A stretch of DNA of 64,000 nucleotides. Source: Pseudomonadota bacterium. GTDB lineage: Bacteria > Pseudomonadota > Gammaproteobacteria > Burkholderiales > Burkholderiaceae_B. Under the pieces are notes generated by a model. It was not told where the DNA came from. It worked only from the letters and a program-made list of their open reading frames with translations, and did no database searches. The position numbers and the translations under genes were made by a program. Location of the stretch: positions 37,898 to 101,897 of the forward strand of contig JAEZBO010000010.1 of the NCBI GenBank assembly GCA_023427085.1, written 5' to 3'. Shown piece after piece: positions 27,370 through 36,307 of this stretch; position 1 is the first letter of the stretch; every line of letters begins with the position of its first letter.

Positions 27370-29909
27370 GCCGTGGCACCGCCCGGCGTGGCCGCGTCGT
27401 TGCCGCGCAGGCGCAGCTCCTCGAGGATCTGCTTTTGCGACAGCAGGCACAGGTCGACGACCTCGCGGGCCTGCGCGACGTAGTAGGCCAGCTGTTCGTC
27501 ACCGCGCGTGCCGGCCTGCTCGAGCGCGTCGCCCAGGCCTTGCAGGCGGGCCAGCAGCGCCTCGCCGGTCTGCTGGAAGCCCTGCACCGACGCCGCGAAG
27601 GCCTCGCCCAGCCCGGCCACGCCGGTGGCGCTGGCGTGCAGCTGGGAACTGGCCTCGTGCAGTTGCCGCGTGCCCGCGTCGATCGTGTCGGTGAAGCGCG
27701 CGCCGATGCGCTCGAGCAGCTCGGCCGAGGTGCCGACCAGCGCATCGATGGCGGCGCGCTGGTCCTGGCAGGCATGGTTGACCGCCTCGTGCAGCGTGCC
27801 CATGGTGTCGAGCAGGCGTACGCGTTCGTCGAGCATCGCGTTGTCGCGCACCATGCTGTCGGACAGGTGCTGGCGCAGTTCGGCGATGACCTCGGCGGCG
27901 GCCTTGGGCGCCAGCGTGGCGGCCTGCGCCAGCTCGGCGATCTCGGCGATGGTGCTGGCCGACTGCTGGCGCGACTGCTCCGCCAGCTCGCGCGCGGTCG
28001 CGGCCAGCGTGTCGCAGACCGCCTGCTGGCGCGTCGCGGCTTCGGATCCGGCCTGCTGCCAGTCCTGCCGCAGCGCGCCGGCCAGCGTGTCGATCGCGGC
28101 CTGCCAGCTTGCCAGCCTGGCCTGGTCCTGCTCGGCCAGCGCCGCTTGCAACGCCGCGTGTGACTGGTCGACCCGCTCGATCAGGCTGGCCGATTGGTCG
28201 GCCAGCGATTCGGTGGCGGCTTGCAGCGCCTGTTGCTGGCGCTGCGCCTGCGCGGCGCTGTCCTGCTCGTAGCGGCTCAGCGCCTGGTCCCAGCCCTGCG
28301 CCAGCGTGGCCGAGCTGTCGGCCAGGCTCAGGCGGGCCTCGGCCAATAGGGATGCCGCGCCCTGTGCGAGCGTGTCGGCCTGCGCCTGCGTGGCGTCGCG
28401 ATGCGCCTGCGCCAGCGTCTCGCTGTGCTCGCGCTGTTCGGCGGTCTGGGCCGCCAATGCGGCCAGCGCGGCCGCCAGCGCCGCCTGCTGGCGCTCGGCC
28501 TGCTGGGCGCTGGATTGTTCCAGCCGGCTCAGGGCCTGATTCCAGTGTCCCGCCAAGGTCTCTTCGCTGCGCTGCAGGCCCAGCTGGGCGGCTTGCAGCA
28601 GCTCGGCGGTGTGGCGCGCGAAGCTGTCGGCCTGGCTTTGGGCCGCCTCGCGTTGCGCCTGCGCCTGTTCGACCACCGCGCTGCGTTGCGCGTCGGTCTG
28701 GGTTTGCACGGCGGCCTGCTGCGCATCGAGCTGCGCCTGCAGGGCGGCGCGCTGCGACTCGACCTGGGCCGCCAGCGCCGCGCGCTGGGCCTCGGCCTGC
28801 TGTTGCGCGGCCTCGCGCTGCGCATCCGCCTGGGCCTGCACCGCCTCGCGCTGCGCCCGGATCAGCGCCTGGCTGTCATCGCGGTATTGCGCCATTGCCG
28901 CGGTCCAGGCCGACGCGGCTTTGCCGGTGCTCGCCTCGACCTTGCCCGCCAGCGACTCGAGCTGCTGGCCGATCGCCTGCGCGATGCCGGCCTGCCACGC
29001 GGCGGTGTCGCGCGTCAGCGTGGCCATGGTGGTCTGGACGGCCGGTTCGATGGCCTGGTTGGCGGCGCGCGCGCTTGCGGTCACGCCCTCGTGCAGCGAC
29101 GCGGCGACACGTTCGGCCAGCCGCTCGTAGGCAGCCTCGGTGCCTTGGCGCAGCGCGTGTTGCTGCGCCAGCATCTGGTCTTGCAACGCGGCGCTCTGCT
29201 GCGTCAGCGCCGTCATCATTTCTTGCAGCCGATCGACCAGCAGCGGCAGCGCATCGGCCTGGCGCAGCGCCAGCCGATGGCGCTCGTCGCGCTGGTGCGC
29301 GGCGCTGTGGCTGCGCAGGCCGGTGGCGATCAGCGTGTCCAGCGCCTGGGCCGCCTGCTGCCGCTCGCGCCGCGCCAGCGCGGCCAGCAGGCCCAGCATC
29401 GCCGAGGCCGCGACGCCGGCGATCGAGGTGCCGAACGCGAAGCCCAGGCCCTTGATCGGCGCGGCCAGCGAGGCGCGGATTGCCTGCAGGTCGGTGGCGT
29501 TCTCGAGCGCCAGGCCGGTGCCGCGCAGGGTCGCGACCATGCCCAGGAAGGTGCCGAGCATGCCTAGCAGCACCAGCAGGCCGACCAGATAGGGCGTCAG
29601 CGCCGGGGCCGGCAGCGCGATGCGCACACCCTCCAGGCGCAGGCGCACGGCGTTGCGCAGGCTGGCATGCAGCGCGCCGAGCCAGTCTTCGAGGCTGGCC
29701 GGGGTGTCGCTGCGCGCCACCGCCCGCGCCAGCGTCGCGCTGGCCTGGCGATAGCGCCACAGTTCGAGCGCGCCGGCCAGGTAGACCGCGGCGATCAGCA
29801 GCGTGACGGCCAGGGCCAGCGGATTGCTGCCGACGTAGCCGGCCGCGATCCAGCCGACCACGGCCAGGCCCGCCACAAAAACCAGGATACTGAAGAGATG
29901 TCTGCTCAT
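27366..29909 (-). CDS. MotA/TolQ/ExbB-like channel protein with long coiled-coil tail (DUF802)
   Basis: An 847-residue protein. Four predicted membrane segments lie at about 5-26, 30-50, 103-128 and 154-178. The third contains GMLGTFLGMVATLRG and the fourth GLGFAFGTSIAGVAASA, which correspond to the MotA/TolQ/ExbB pore helices. Residues from about 200 on form a very long alanine/glutamine-rich helical tail with seven 11-residue repeats at 352-428 and two longer repeats beginning near 430 and 510, consistent with DUF802. It is coupled by ATGA overlaps to DUF3348 upstream and the MotB-like gene downstream. The architecture resembles ZorA of the Zorya defence motor, but that similarity is structural inference only. 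Confidence 0.85.
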   Translation of the reverse strand: MSRHLFSILVFVAGLAVVGWIAAGYVGSNPLALAVTLLIAAVYLAGALELWRYRQASATLARAVARSDTPASLEDWLGALHASLRNAVRLRLEGVRIALPAPALTPYLVGLLVLLGMLGTFLGMVATLRGTGLALENATDLQAIRASLAAPIKGLGFAFGTSIAGVAASAMLGLLAALARRERQQAAQALDTLIATGLRSHSAAHQRDERHRLALRQADALPLLVDRLQEMMTALTQQSAALQDQMLAQQHALRQGTEAAYERLAERVAASLHEGVTASARAANQAIEPAVQTTMATLTRDTAAWQAGIAQAIGQQLESLAGKVEASTGKAASAWTAAMAQYRDDSQALIRAQREAVQAQADAQREAAQQQAEAQRAALAAQVESQRAALQAQLDAQQAAVQTQTDAQRSAVVEQAQAQREAAQSQADSFARHTAELLQAAQLGLQRSEETLAGHWNQALSRLEQSSAQQAERQQAALAAALAALAAQTAEQREHSETLAQAHRDATQAQADTLAQGAASLLAEARLSLADSSATLAQGWDQALSRYEQDSAAQAQRQQQALQAATESLADQSASLIERVDQSHAALQAALAEQDQARLASWQAAIDTLAGALRQDWQQAGSEAATRQQAVCDTLAATARELAEQSRQQSASTIAEIAELAQAATLAPKAAAEVIAELRQHLSDSMVRDNAMLDERVRLLDTMGTLHEAVNHACQDQRAAIDALVGTSAELLERIGARFTDTIDAGTRQLHEASSQLHASATGVAGLGEAFAASVQGFQQTGEALLARLQGLGDALEQAGTRGDEQLAYYVAQAREVVDLCLLSQKQILEELRLRGNDAATPGGATA
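28626..28856 (-). repeat. seven 33-base repeats encoding hendecads
   Basis: Within the DUF802 gene, residues 352-428 are seven consecutive 11-residue units with consensus AQRxAxxxQxD and no insertions. Eleven-residue periodicity favours a straight or slightly right-handed coiled coil, suiting a rod projecting into the cytoplasm. Confidence 0.9.
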
Positions 29910-30763
29910 GGGTGTGTAGAGTCTTTGCCGCGCAGGGCCGCCAGCAGGCCCTCCAGCGGCTGTAGTCGCAGGCTCAGTTCGGCGGCCAGCACCGCGCGCA
30001 TGTCCTTGCGGAAGGTTTCCAGCCACGGCGGCACCTCGGCGGTCGGCACCGCGGGCGAGGGCGGCTGCGCCGGGGGCACGGCGGCCGGCTGACCGGCAGC
30101 CGCCTCATCGGCAGGCCGCGGGCGCAGCTGCGCATGGCGCCGCTCGAGCACACGCGGCACGTTGACCAGCAGGCTGCGTTCGCGTCCGCCCAGCACCCGC
30201 TCCATCACCGCGTCGACCTGCGCCAGCCGGCCCAGTTCGGGCGAGCGGGCCGCCAGTGCGGCACGCAAGCGCTCGCGCAGGTTGCCGATGCCGGTTTCCA
30301 TCGATTTCTGCAGGAACACGTAGTGCTGGCGGTAGTCGGCGAACTCGACCATCGGCGGTGCGGCCGGCTGCCGCCGCCCCGCGCCGCCGCGCGGCGCAGC
30401 ACCACGCGGCGCCACGCCACCCGGTGCATAGGCACTGTCGTCGGCGATCGCGGCCTGCAGGTCGTCACGCAGCCGTGCGTAGGCCTGCACAAGCTCGGCG
30501 TCGCTGTCGCGGGTGTCGGCCGCCACCGGCGCCGCGCCGCCCAGTACCGACGAGAGGGCGATGGCGTCGGTCCAGCCCAGCCACTGGCTGAGCGGGTCGG
30601 AGATCGCCGGCGCGGCCGGGGTGTCGGCGCGGGCCAGCCGGGTCAGCAGGCGCACGAGCGCCGGACCGCTCAGCGCGGCCGGCGTGCCGGCGGGTCGGCT
30701 GGCCGCCGGGGCGCCCGTCGGGGCCGCGCCAGGCTGGCCTGCATTCTGGAGCCCTGATGCCAT
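29906..30763 (-). CDS. DUF3348 domain protein
   Basis: A 285-residue protein of unknown function. A low-complexity N-terminus of about 30 residues precedes the conserved start LVRLLTRLARADTPA and SQWLGWTDAIALSSVL; a middle helical part contains YRQHYVFLQKSMETGIGNLR. No signal peptide, membrane segment or enzyme motif is visible. Its stop overlaps the DUF802 start by four bases, making it first in the coupled four-gene set, so it is probably a cytoplasmic partner of the tail of that channel. Confidence 0.78.
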   Translation of the reverse strand: MASGLQNAGQPGAAPTGAPAASRPAGTPAALSGPALVRLLTRLARADTPAAPAISDPLSQWLGWTDAIALSSVLGGAAPVAADTRDSDAELVQAYARLRDDLQAAIADDSAYAPGGVAPRGAAPRGGAGRRQPAAPPMVEFADYRQHYVFLQKSMETGIGNLRERLRAALAARSPELGRLAQVDAVMERVLGGRERSLLVNVPRVLERRHAQLRPRPADEAAAGQPAAVPPAQPPSPAVPTAEVPPWLETFRKDMRAVLAAELSLRLQPLEGLLAALRGKDSTHP

Positions 30764-30814
30764 AAGGCCGGAATCAAAAAGCTTGGAGTTTACACGGCGC
30801 TATCGCGCCGGCGC

Positions 30815-32149
30815 TCAGCGCCCCACCAGCCGGTCGAACAGGTCGATGGCGCCCACCTGGCCGCCCTTGAGCATGAGTTCGACGCCGTCGAGCGCCGGAT
30901 CGGCGCTGTGGGTCCGGCACAGCGTCACGCCGGCGCCCAGGCTGGCCTGGTAGGACAGTCCCCACAGGCCCAGTGCACGGGTCGCCTGGCTAGAGGTGTC
31001 GCCACCCGCCACGCCCAGCCGGCGCAAGGGCTGGCCGCGCGCGGCCATCGCGCTGGCCACCCGCGCGACGAAGGCGGCGGTGCGCCGCGCGACCTCGCTG
31101 GTCAGGCCCGGATCGGCTTGGCCCTCGCCGGTATGCGCCAGCACGTGCCGGCCTTGCGACAGCGCGGCCAGCACACGATCCAGGCAGGCCTGTTCGTCGG
31201 CCGGCTCGCGCAGCCAGCGCAGCGGATCGAAGGGCAGCCGCTGATAGGCACGCGCCGCTTCGATCTGGCGGGCGGTCACCGGCGAGAGGCTGCCGGCCAG
31301 CACGAACACCGGCCCGCTGGCCGGGGCCAGCGTGTCGGCGCTTTCATCGCCCGGCAGCTGGCCGTGATGCGCCAGCCAGGCCTGCGCGACGCTGCTGGCG
31401 CCCACCGCCAGCAGGCGCTGACGGGCCGCCTGGCGCGCGATCAGGCCGCCGACGCTGGCCAGGTGCGGGGCCGCGCCGACGTCCAGCAGCACCGGCTGGC
31501 AGCCGGCGTCGGCCTCGCGCAGGCTGGCCAGCAGCGACTCGAGCTGGGCGTCCAGGCCGGCCGCGTCCTGCTGGTAATCGGGGTAGTGCAGCGCGCCGCC
31601 GCCGGGCAGCCCCAGCGTCTGCAGATGCCGCAGCAGGTCGGCTTCGTGCATCGGCGTGACCGGATGCCGGCTCATGGTCGGATGGCGGTCGATGCGATGC
31701 ACCGTGCCGTCCGCGCCGGCGCGAGCGTACAGGTTGCCGAACACGCAATAGCGGCCCAGGTTGGGCTGGCCGCCGACGATGGGCACGAAGCCGTTGTCGA
31801 CGTGGCGCCGCAGCGTGGCGATCGCGGTGGCGATGTTGCCCGACTGCGCGGCGCTGTCGAAGGTCGAGCAGACCTTGTAGTGCAGCACCGCCACGCACTG
31901 CGCGGCAAAGAAACGGCCGACCGGCTCGAGCTCGGCCTGCATCGCGGCGGGCGCCAGCGCGCGCGACACGCCGGCGATGCCGATCGCGTCGAGCGTGCCG
32001 GCGCGCGCCAGTTGCGCGGCGTCGGGCACGTCCATGAACAGCAGCGTGCGTTGGCCGGCGCGCGCCAGCGTCGCCAGCGTGTCGGTGGCGCCGGTGAAAT
32101 CGTCGCCGTACCAGCCCAGCGCCGGGCGGCCGGCCGAACCGTCGGCCAT
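30815..32149 (-). CDS. four-carbon acid sugar kinase family protein (DUF1537)
   Basis: A 444-residue ATP-dependent kinase of the OtnK/DenK/OiaK family, which phosphorylates small sugar acids. The N-terminal DDxTG motif is GDDFTG at 15-20; the C-terminal nucleotide loop is VAGGDTSSQATRALG. It starts two bases after the stop of the RuBisCO-like gene. DUF1537 kinases paired with RuBisCO-like proteins are established in D-apiose/apionate breakdown, where the kinase makes 3-oxo-isoapionate 4-phosphate for the RuBisCO-like enzyme. The same logic is likely here, but the substrate is not proven. Confidence 0.87.
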   Translation of the reverse strand: MADGSAGRPALGWYGDDFTGATDTLATLARAGQRTLLFMDVPDAAQLARAGTLDAIGIAGVSRALAPAAMQAELEPVGRFFAAQCVAVLHYKVCSTFDSAAQSGNIATAIATLRRHVDNGFVPIVGGQPNLGRYCVFGNLYARAGADGTVHRIDRHPTMSRHPVTPMHEADLLRHLQTLGLPGGGALHYPDYQQDAAGLDAQLESLLASLREADAGCQPVLLDVGAAPHLASVGGLIARQAARQRLLAVGASSVAQAWLAHHGQLPGDESADTLAPASGPVFVLAGSLSPVTARQIEAARAYQRLPFDPLRWLREPADEQACLDRVLAALSQGRHVLAHTGEGQADPGLTSEVARRTAAFVARVASAMAARGQPLRRLGVAGGDTSSQATRALGLWGLSYQASLGAGVTLCRTHSADPALDGVELMLKGGQVGAIDLFDRLVGR

Positions 32150-32151
32150 CG

Positions 32152-33444
32152 TCAGGCTCCGCCGGGCGTGCCGAAGAAGCGCAGCGCCTGCGCCAGCTCG
32201 GGCGCCTGGCGGGCGAACTCGGGCAGGGCGATGCCATCGGCGGCGGCCTGCCAGGCCTGGCGGATGCTGGCGACGCCGGCGGCCGGGCCGCCCGGATGCG
32301 CGAGGATGCCGCCGCCCGCCATGAACAACAGGTCGTCGCTGCCGGCCGCCTGCCACGTGACCGGCACGGTGCCGGCCCACTGGCCCGACGAGACCACCGG
32401 CATCACGATATCGTCGGTGTCCTGGCCCAGCGGCCGCAGGCAGTCCTTGATCGCCGTGACCACTTCTTCATCGGGTTGGGCGAACTTGCCCTGCAGGCCG
32501 TGCACGTGCATGTGGTCGATGCCGGCCAGCCGCCACAGCGTCTGGTAGGCCTGCACCGAAATGCCCAGCAGCGGGTGGCGCGACTGCGCGCCGTAGCCGT
32601 TGCGATGGCCGTGCAGCGCCAGGCCGGTATGGCGGCGCAGCGCCTGCACGCCGGCATGGCCGACCCAGTTCAGGCTGGCCATCACACAACTGCCGCCTTC
32701 GCGCTCGACCAGGTCGGCGTGGCGGCGCATCGCGTCGACTTCGTCGGTAATGTTGAAGGCCATCATGACCTGCTTGCCGGTGCGATCCGCATGGGCGCGG
32801 ATCGCCGCCATCACCGCCGGCACGCGTTCGGCGATCGGCGAGTGCGGCGCATCGGCGTTGACCTCGTCGTCCTTGATGAAGTCGACGCCGGCTTCGCACA
32901 GGCGCGTCACCAGGTCGGCGGTCTGCGCGATCGTCAGGCCGACGCTGGGCTTGATGATGGTGCCGACCAGCGCGCCGCGGGCCACGCCGGTGCGGGCCCG
33001 CGTGCCGGCGACGCCGACGCGCGGCGACTCGAACTGGCGCCGGTAGCCGTCCGGCAAGCTCAACGACTCGAGCCGCAGGCCGGTGACCTCGCCCAGGTCA
33101 TAGAGATTGCCGCACACCGTCGCGGCCAGCGTCGGCAGGTTGGCGCCGGTGTTGGCGACCGGAAACGACACCCGCACCCGTGCGCGCCGCCACGGCCCGG
33201 TCACGCCCTTGCGGGCCAGATAGGCATTGGACAGGCTGGGCGTGTCGCTGGCCTCGAGCTCGTCGATGGCCAGCACCGTCGCGCGGGCGCGGGCCCGCAG
33301 TTCGTCGGTCTCGCCTTCGACGCGTGTGAAGGTGCCGCACGATTGTTCGCCGGCGATCACTTCGCCCACGCGCGCGGGCTCGTAGGGCGTCTCGATCAGG
33401 TAGGTGGCCTCGTAGCGGTCCGAGGCGGGTGTCGTCGTGCTCAT
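32152..33444 (-). CDS. RuBisCO-like protein (form IV), probable sugar-acid phosphate decarboxylase or isomerase
   Basis: A 430-residue member of the RuBisCO large-subunit superfamily. The metal ligands are kept as K191, D193 and E194 in DFIKDDE. The K175-equivalent is K165 in GTIIKPSVG, the loop-6 lysine is K320 in QGKFAQ, and the phosphate site GGGILAHPGG is present. The second lysine of the KPK motif is serine (S167) and the loop-6 glycine pattern differs, so carboxylation of RuBP is not expected. It overlaps the VOC gene by four bases and precedes the DUF1537 kinase; the pair suggests beta-keto-acid phosphate chemistry as in isoapionate catabolism. Confidence 0.88.
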   Translation of the reverse strand: MSTTTPASDRYEATYLIETPYEPARVGEVIAGEQSCGTFTRVEGETDELRARARATVLAIDELEASDTPSLSNAYLARKGVTGPWRRARVRVSFPVANTGANLPTLAATVCGNLYDLGEVTGLRLESLSLPDGYRRQFESPRVGVAGTRARTGVARGALVGTIIKPSVGLTIAQTADLVTRLCEAGVDFIKDDEVNADAPHSPIAERVPAVMAAIRAHADRTGKQVMMAFNITDEVDAMRRHADLVEREGGSCVMASLNWVGHAGVQALRRHTGLALHGHRNGYGAQSRHPLLGISVQAYQTLWRLAGIDHMHVHGLQGKFAQPDEEVVTAIKDCLRPLGQDTDDIVMPVVSSGQWAGTVPVTWQAAGSDDLLFMAGGGILAHPGGPAAGVASIRQAWQAAADGIALPEFARQAPELAQALRFFGTPGGA

Positions 33445-33989
33445 TTCGCGGCCAGCGTCTTGAGGTCGGGGAAGGGCCGCACCGGATCCTTGCCGTCCCA
33501 GTTCAGCGAGGCTTCGCGGATCATGCGGAACATCGCGCCCTTGGGGCCGGCCACTTCCGACAGCTCGACCACCGCGCCCGGATGGAACTCGGTGTCGAAA
33601 TAGCAGAAGCGTCCGTTGACGCCGACTTCGCCGCTCATGACCACCTGCAGGTCGCGGCCCTGCGCGCGGGCCAGGTCCTGGTCGTAGCTCTCGGTCCAGT
33701 AGGCCACGTGCTGCAACCCGGTGCGGCCGGCCTGCAGAAAGTCGCGGTACATCGACGGCACGTCGTTGCGGCACTGGATCAGTTCGACCTGCACCGCGCC
33801 CGAGTTGGCCAGCGCCACCGAGTTGTGCGGCTGGTGGCTCTCGCCGCGGTACTGGTAGTTCTCGATTGGCACCTTGGGGTTGTAGAACCACGGGCCCACG
33901 CCGAGCACGCGGCTCCAGTAGTCCATGGCTGCTTCGATGTCGTGGACCACATAGCCCAACTGGCGGATCTCGCCGAATATGCTGCTCAT
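33441..33989 (-). CDS. VOC/glyoxalase-superfamily protein
   Basis: A 182-residue protein with two beta-alpha-beta-beta-beta modules. The N-terminal module begins IRQLGYVVHDIEAAMDYW, and the second has LQHVAYWTESYDQDLA and a terminal strand GAVVELSE. The metal ligands would be H16 and E149-type residues, typical of isomerases, lyases and ring-cleaving members. It lies between the solute-binding protein and the RuBisCO-like gene and overlaps the latter. A lactonase or epimerase step upstream of the RuBisCO-like enzyme is one possibility; none is demonstrated. Confidence 0.8.
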   Translation of the reverse strand: MSSIFGEIRQLGYVVHDIEAAMDYWSRVLGVGPWFYNPKVPIENYQYRGESHQPHNSVALANSGAVQVELIQCRNDVPSMYRDFLQAGRTGLQHVAYWTESYDQDLARAQGRDLQVVMSGEVGVNGRFCYFDTEFHPGAVVELSEVAGPKGAMFRMIREASLNWDGKDPVRPFPDLKTLAAK

Positions 33990-34008
33990 CTATCGCTCCG
34001 GTTAAGCC

Positions 34009-34806
34009 TTACTGCGCGCCCTTGACGATCTCGTCGGGGATCGGCACGCCTGCGTATTTCATGTGAATCTCGTTGAGCTTGCCGTTGGCCAGGTTGTCGC
34101 GGATCCAGCCGTCGATCCATTGCTTGAGCTCGGGCTGGTTCTTGCGCATCGCGATGCCCAATTGGTACGACTGGATCACGAACTTGACTTCGAATTCGCG
34201 GGCCGGATTGCGCTTGGCGATGGCGGCGATGATCGGCGGCGTGATCGCGACGATGTCGGCCTGGCCGGTCGCCGCGGCGGTGATCGAGGCGGCCTCGTCG
34301 TCGAAGCGCACCACCTTGGCCTGCGGCGCGCGTTCGGACACCAGCTTGTCCTGCGGGCCGCCGCGCGTCACCGCGACGGTCTTGCCGGCCAGGTCTTCCA
34401 TGCCGGTCAGCTTCAGGCTCTTGGGGGCGCCGACGGCGGCCTGGATCGCGCCGTAGGGGATCGAGAAATCGACCGCCTTGGCGCGCTCGGGCGTGATCGA
34501 CAGCGACGAGATGATCAGGTCGGCCTTGTTCGACAGCAGGTTGGGGATGCGCGCCGAGTTGGTGGTCTGCACGATCTCCAGCTCGACGCCGAGGTCCTTG
34601 GCCAGCAGGCGCGCGGCCTCGACGTCGGAACCGGCCGGCTGCATCTTGTCGTCGATGTAGCCGTAGAACGGCGCGCCCAGGTCGATGCCGACGCGGATCT
34701 TGTTGGCGGCCTTGATGTCGGCCAGGCTGTCGGCGGCGGCGGCCGTGCCGATCGCGGCCAGGCTGGTGGCCAGCAGGGCGCGGGCAAGCAGTGATGCAAG
34801 TTTCAT
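34009..34806 (-). CDS. ABC transporter substrate-binding protein, polar amino acid family
   Basis: A 265-residue periplasmic binding protein. A signal peptide (MKLASLLARALLATSLAAIG, cleavage near AAA-ADS) is followed by the family start IRVGIDLGAPFYGY and the ligand-contact region SLSITPERAKAVDFS. The sequence belongs to the PF00497 (His/Gln/opine) type, though the operon carries carbohydrate-acid enzymes, so the ligand may be a small hydroxy acid rather than an amino acid. It lies between the ATPase and VOC genes. Confidence 0.88.
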   Translation of the reverse strand: MKLASLLARALLATSLAAIGTAAAADSLADIKAANKIRVGIDLGAPFYGYIDDKMQPAGSDVEAARLLAKDLGVELEIVQTTNSARIPNLLSNKADLIISSLSITPERAKAVDFSIPYGAIQAAVGAPKSLKLTGMEDLAGKTVAVTRGGPQDKLVSERAPQAKVVRFDDEAASITAAATGQADIVAITPPIIAAIAKRNPAREFEVKFVIQSYQLGIAMRKNQPELKQWIDGWIRDNLANGKLNEIHMKYAGVPIPDEIVKGAQ

Positions 34807-34896
34807 GGCGTGTCTCCGTGGTGTTGCGTTGTTGTGGTGTTGCAAGAGGTCCAGCTAGCGCCGCGGCCGTCGCCCCGGCTCAGGATCGATCCAGGT

Positions 34897-35625
34897 TCAC
34901 AGGCCGTGCGACAGGAAGTCCCGCAGCTCGGCGGTCTGCGGCGTGCGCAGCATCTCGCCGGTGCCGGTTTCCCAGACCTTGCCTTCGTGCATGAAGATCA
35001 CCGTGTCCGCCACGCGCGCGGCGAACTCCATTTCGTGCGTGACCAGCACCATCGTCATGCCGCCCTGCGCCAGCGCCTCGATCACGCGCAGCACTTCGCT
35101 GGTCAGCTGCGGGTCGAGCGCCGAGGTGACCTCGTCGAACAGCATCACCTGCGGTTCCATCGCCAGCGAACGGGCGATCGCGACGCGCTGCTGCTGGCCG
35201 CCCGACAGTTGCTCGGGATAGGCACGCGCCTTGTCGGCCAGGCCGACCTGGCGCAGCGTGCGCTGGGCGATCTCCTGGCCCTGGGCGCGGCTGAGCTTCT
35301 TGACCGCGGTCGGCGCCAGCGTGATGTTTTCCTCGACCGTCAGGTGCGGGAACAGGTTGTAGCTCTGGAACACGATGCCCACGTCCATGCGCAGGCGGCG
35401 CAGGTCCAGGCCGGGCTGGTGCAGCGCGTGGCCGCAGACGTCGATGCTGCCGCTGTCGATCTGCTCGAGCCGGTTCATGCAGCGCAGCGCGGTGCTCTTG
35501 CCCGAGCCGCTGCGGCCGATGATGGCGGTCACGTCGCCCTTGGGAATGGAAAAGGACACGCCCTTGAGCACCGCGTTGTCGCCGAAGCGCTTATGGACAT
35601 CCTTGAGTTCGACTACCGTGGACAT
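34897..35625 (-). CDS. ABC transporter ATP-binding protein, polar amino acid family
   Basis: A 242-residue ATPase of the GlnQ/HisP type. Walker A is GRSGSGKST, the signature LSGGQQQRVAIARSL, Walker B VMLFDEVTSALDP and the switch THEM. It energises the two permeases encoded immediately upstream on the same strand. Confidence 0.93.
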   Translation of the reverse strand: MSTVVELKDVHKRFGDNAVLKGVSFSIPKGDVTAIIGRSGSGKSTALRCMNRLEQIDSGSIDVCGHALHQPGLDLRRLRMDVGIVFQSYNLFPHLTVEENITLAPTAVKKLSRAQGQEIAQRTLRQVGLADKARAYPEQLSGGQQQRVAIARSLAMEPQVMLFDEVTSALDPQLTSEVLRVIEALAQGGMTMVLVTHEMEFAARVADTVIFMHEGKVWETGTGEMLRTPQTAELRDFLSHGL

Positions 35626-35635
35626 ATTCTTTTCC

Positions 35636-36307
35636 TCAATCTTGCAGCGCTGCGCGCGTGCCGTAGTTCAGGCGCCGCTCGAGCCGGCGGCTCCAGGCCG
35701 ACAGCGGATAGCACAGGGCGAAATAGAACAGCGCCACCAGCACGTAAATCTGGAAAGGCTGGAACACCGAGTTGTTGATCAGCTGGCCGGCGCGCACCAG
35801 TTCGACGAAGCCGACGATCGAGGCCAGCGACGTGTTCTTGACGATCTGCACCATGAAGCCGACCGTCGGCGGCGTGGCGATGCGCACCGCCTGCGGCAGG
35901 ATCACGCGCGCCATGCGCTGGCTGCGCGTGAGCGCCAGGCATTCGGCCGCTTCCCATTGCGTACGCGGCACCGATTCGATGCAGCCGCGCCAGATTTCGC
36001 CCAGGTAGGCGCTGACGTAGATGATCATCGCGATGCTGGCCGCCACCAGGCCGGGCAGCGACAGGCCGATGATGCTCAGCCCGAAGTAGCAGACGAACAG
36101 CACCACCAGCAGCGGCGTGCCCTGGATCAGCTGGATGTAGCCGATGGTCAGCCAGCGCACCGGCCGCAGCGGGCTGATGCGGCACAGCGCCACGATGCCG
36201 CCGGCCAGGCCGCCGCCGACGAACGAGATCAGCGACAGGCAGACCGTCCAGGCCGCCCCGGCCAGCAGGAAATACAGGTGATGGATATTGAGGCCGCCGT
36301 CGATCAT
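35636..36307 (-). CDS. ABC transporter permease, polar amino acid family (second)
   Basis: A 223-residue inner-membrane subunit of the HisMQ type with five predicted segments and the EAA loop EAAECLALTRSQRMARVILPQ. Its start overlaps the stop of the other permease by four bases (36304-36307). The two probably form the heterodimeric channel of the importer. Confidence 0.92.
   Translation of the reverse strand: MIDGGLNIHHLYFLLAGAAWTVCLSLISFVGGGLAGGIVALCRISPLRPVRWLTIGYIQLIQGTPLLVVLFVCYFGLSIIGLSLPGLVAASIAMIIYVSAYLGEIWRGCIESVPRTQWEAAECLALTRSQRMARVILPQAVRIATPPTVGFMVQIVKNTSLASIVGFVELVRAGQLINNSVFQPFQIYVLVALFYFALCYPLSAWSRRLERRLNYGTRAALQD

Noticed and set aside
26211..30763. A complete Zorya defence system
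   Set aside because: Only the ZorA/ZorB-like architecture is present. No ZorC, ZorD helicase or ZorE nuclease is encoded, and the neighbours are DUF3348 and DUF2894, so the defence label is not justified.
32152..33444. A carbon-fixing RuBisCO
   Set aside because: The second lysine of the KPK motif is serine and loop 6 differs, no small subunit or phosphoribulokinase is nearby, and the operon is catabolic.
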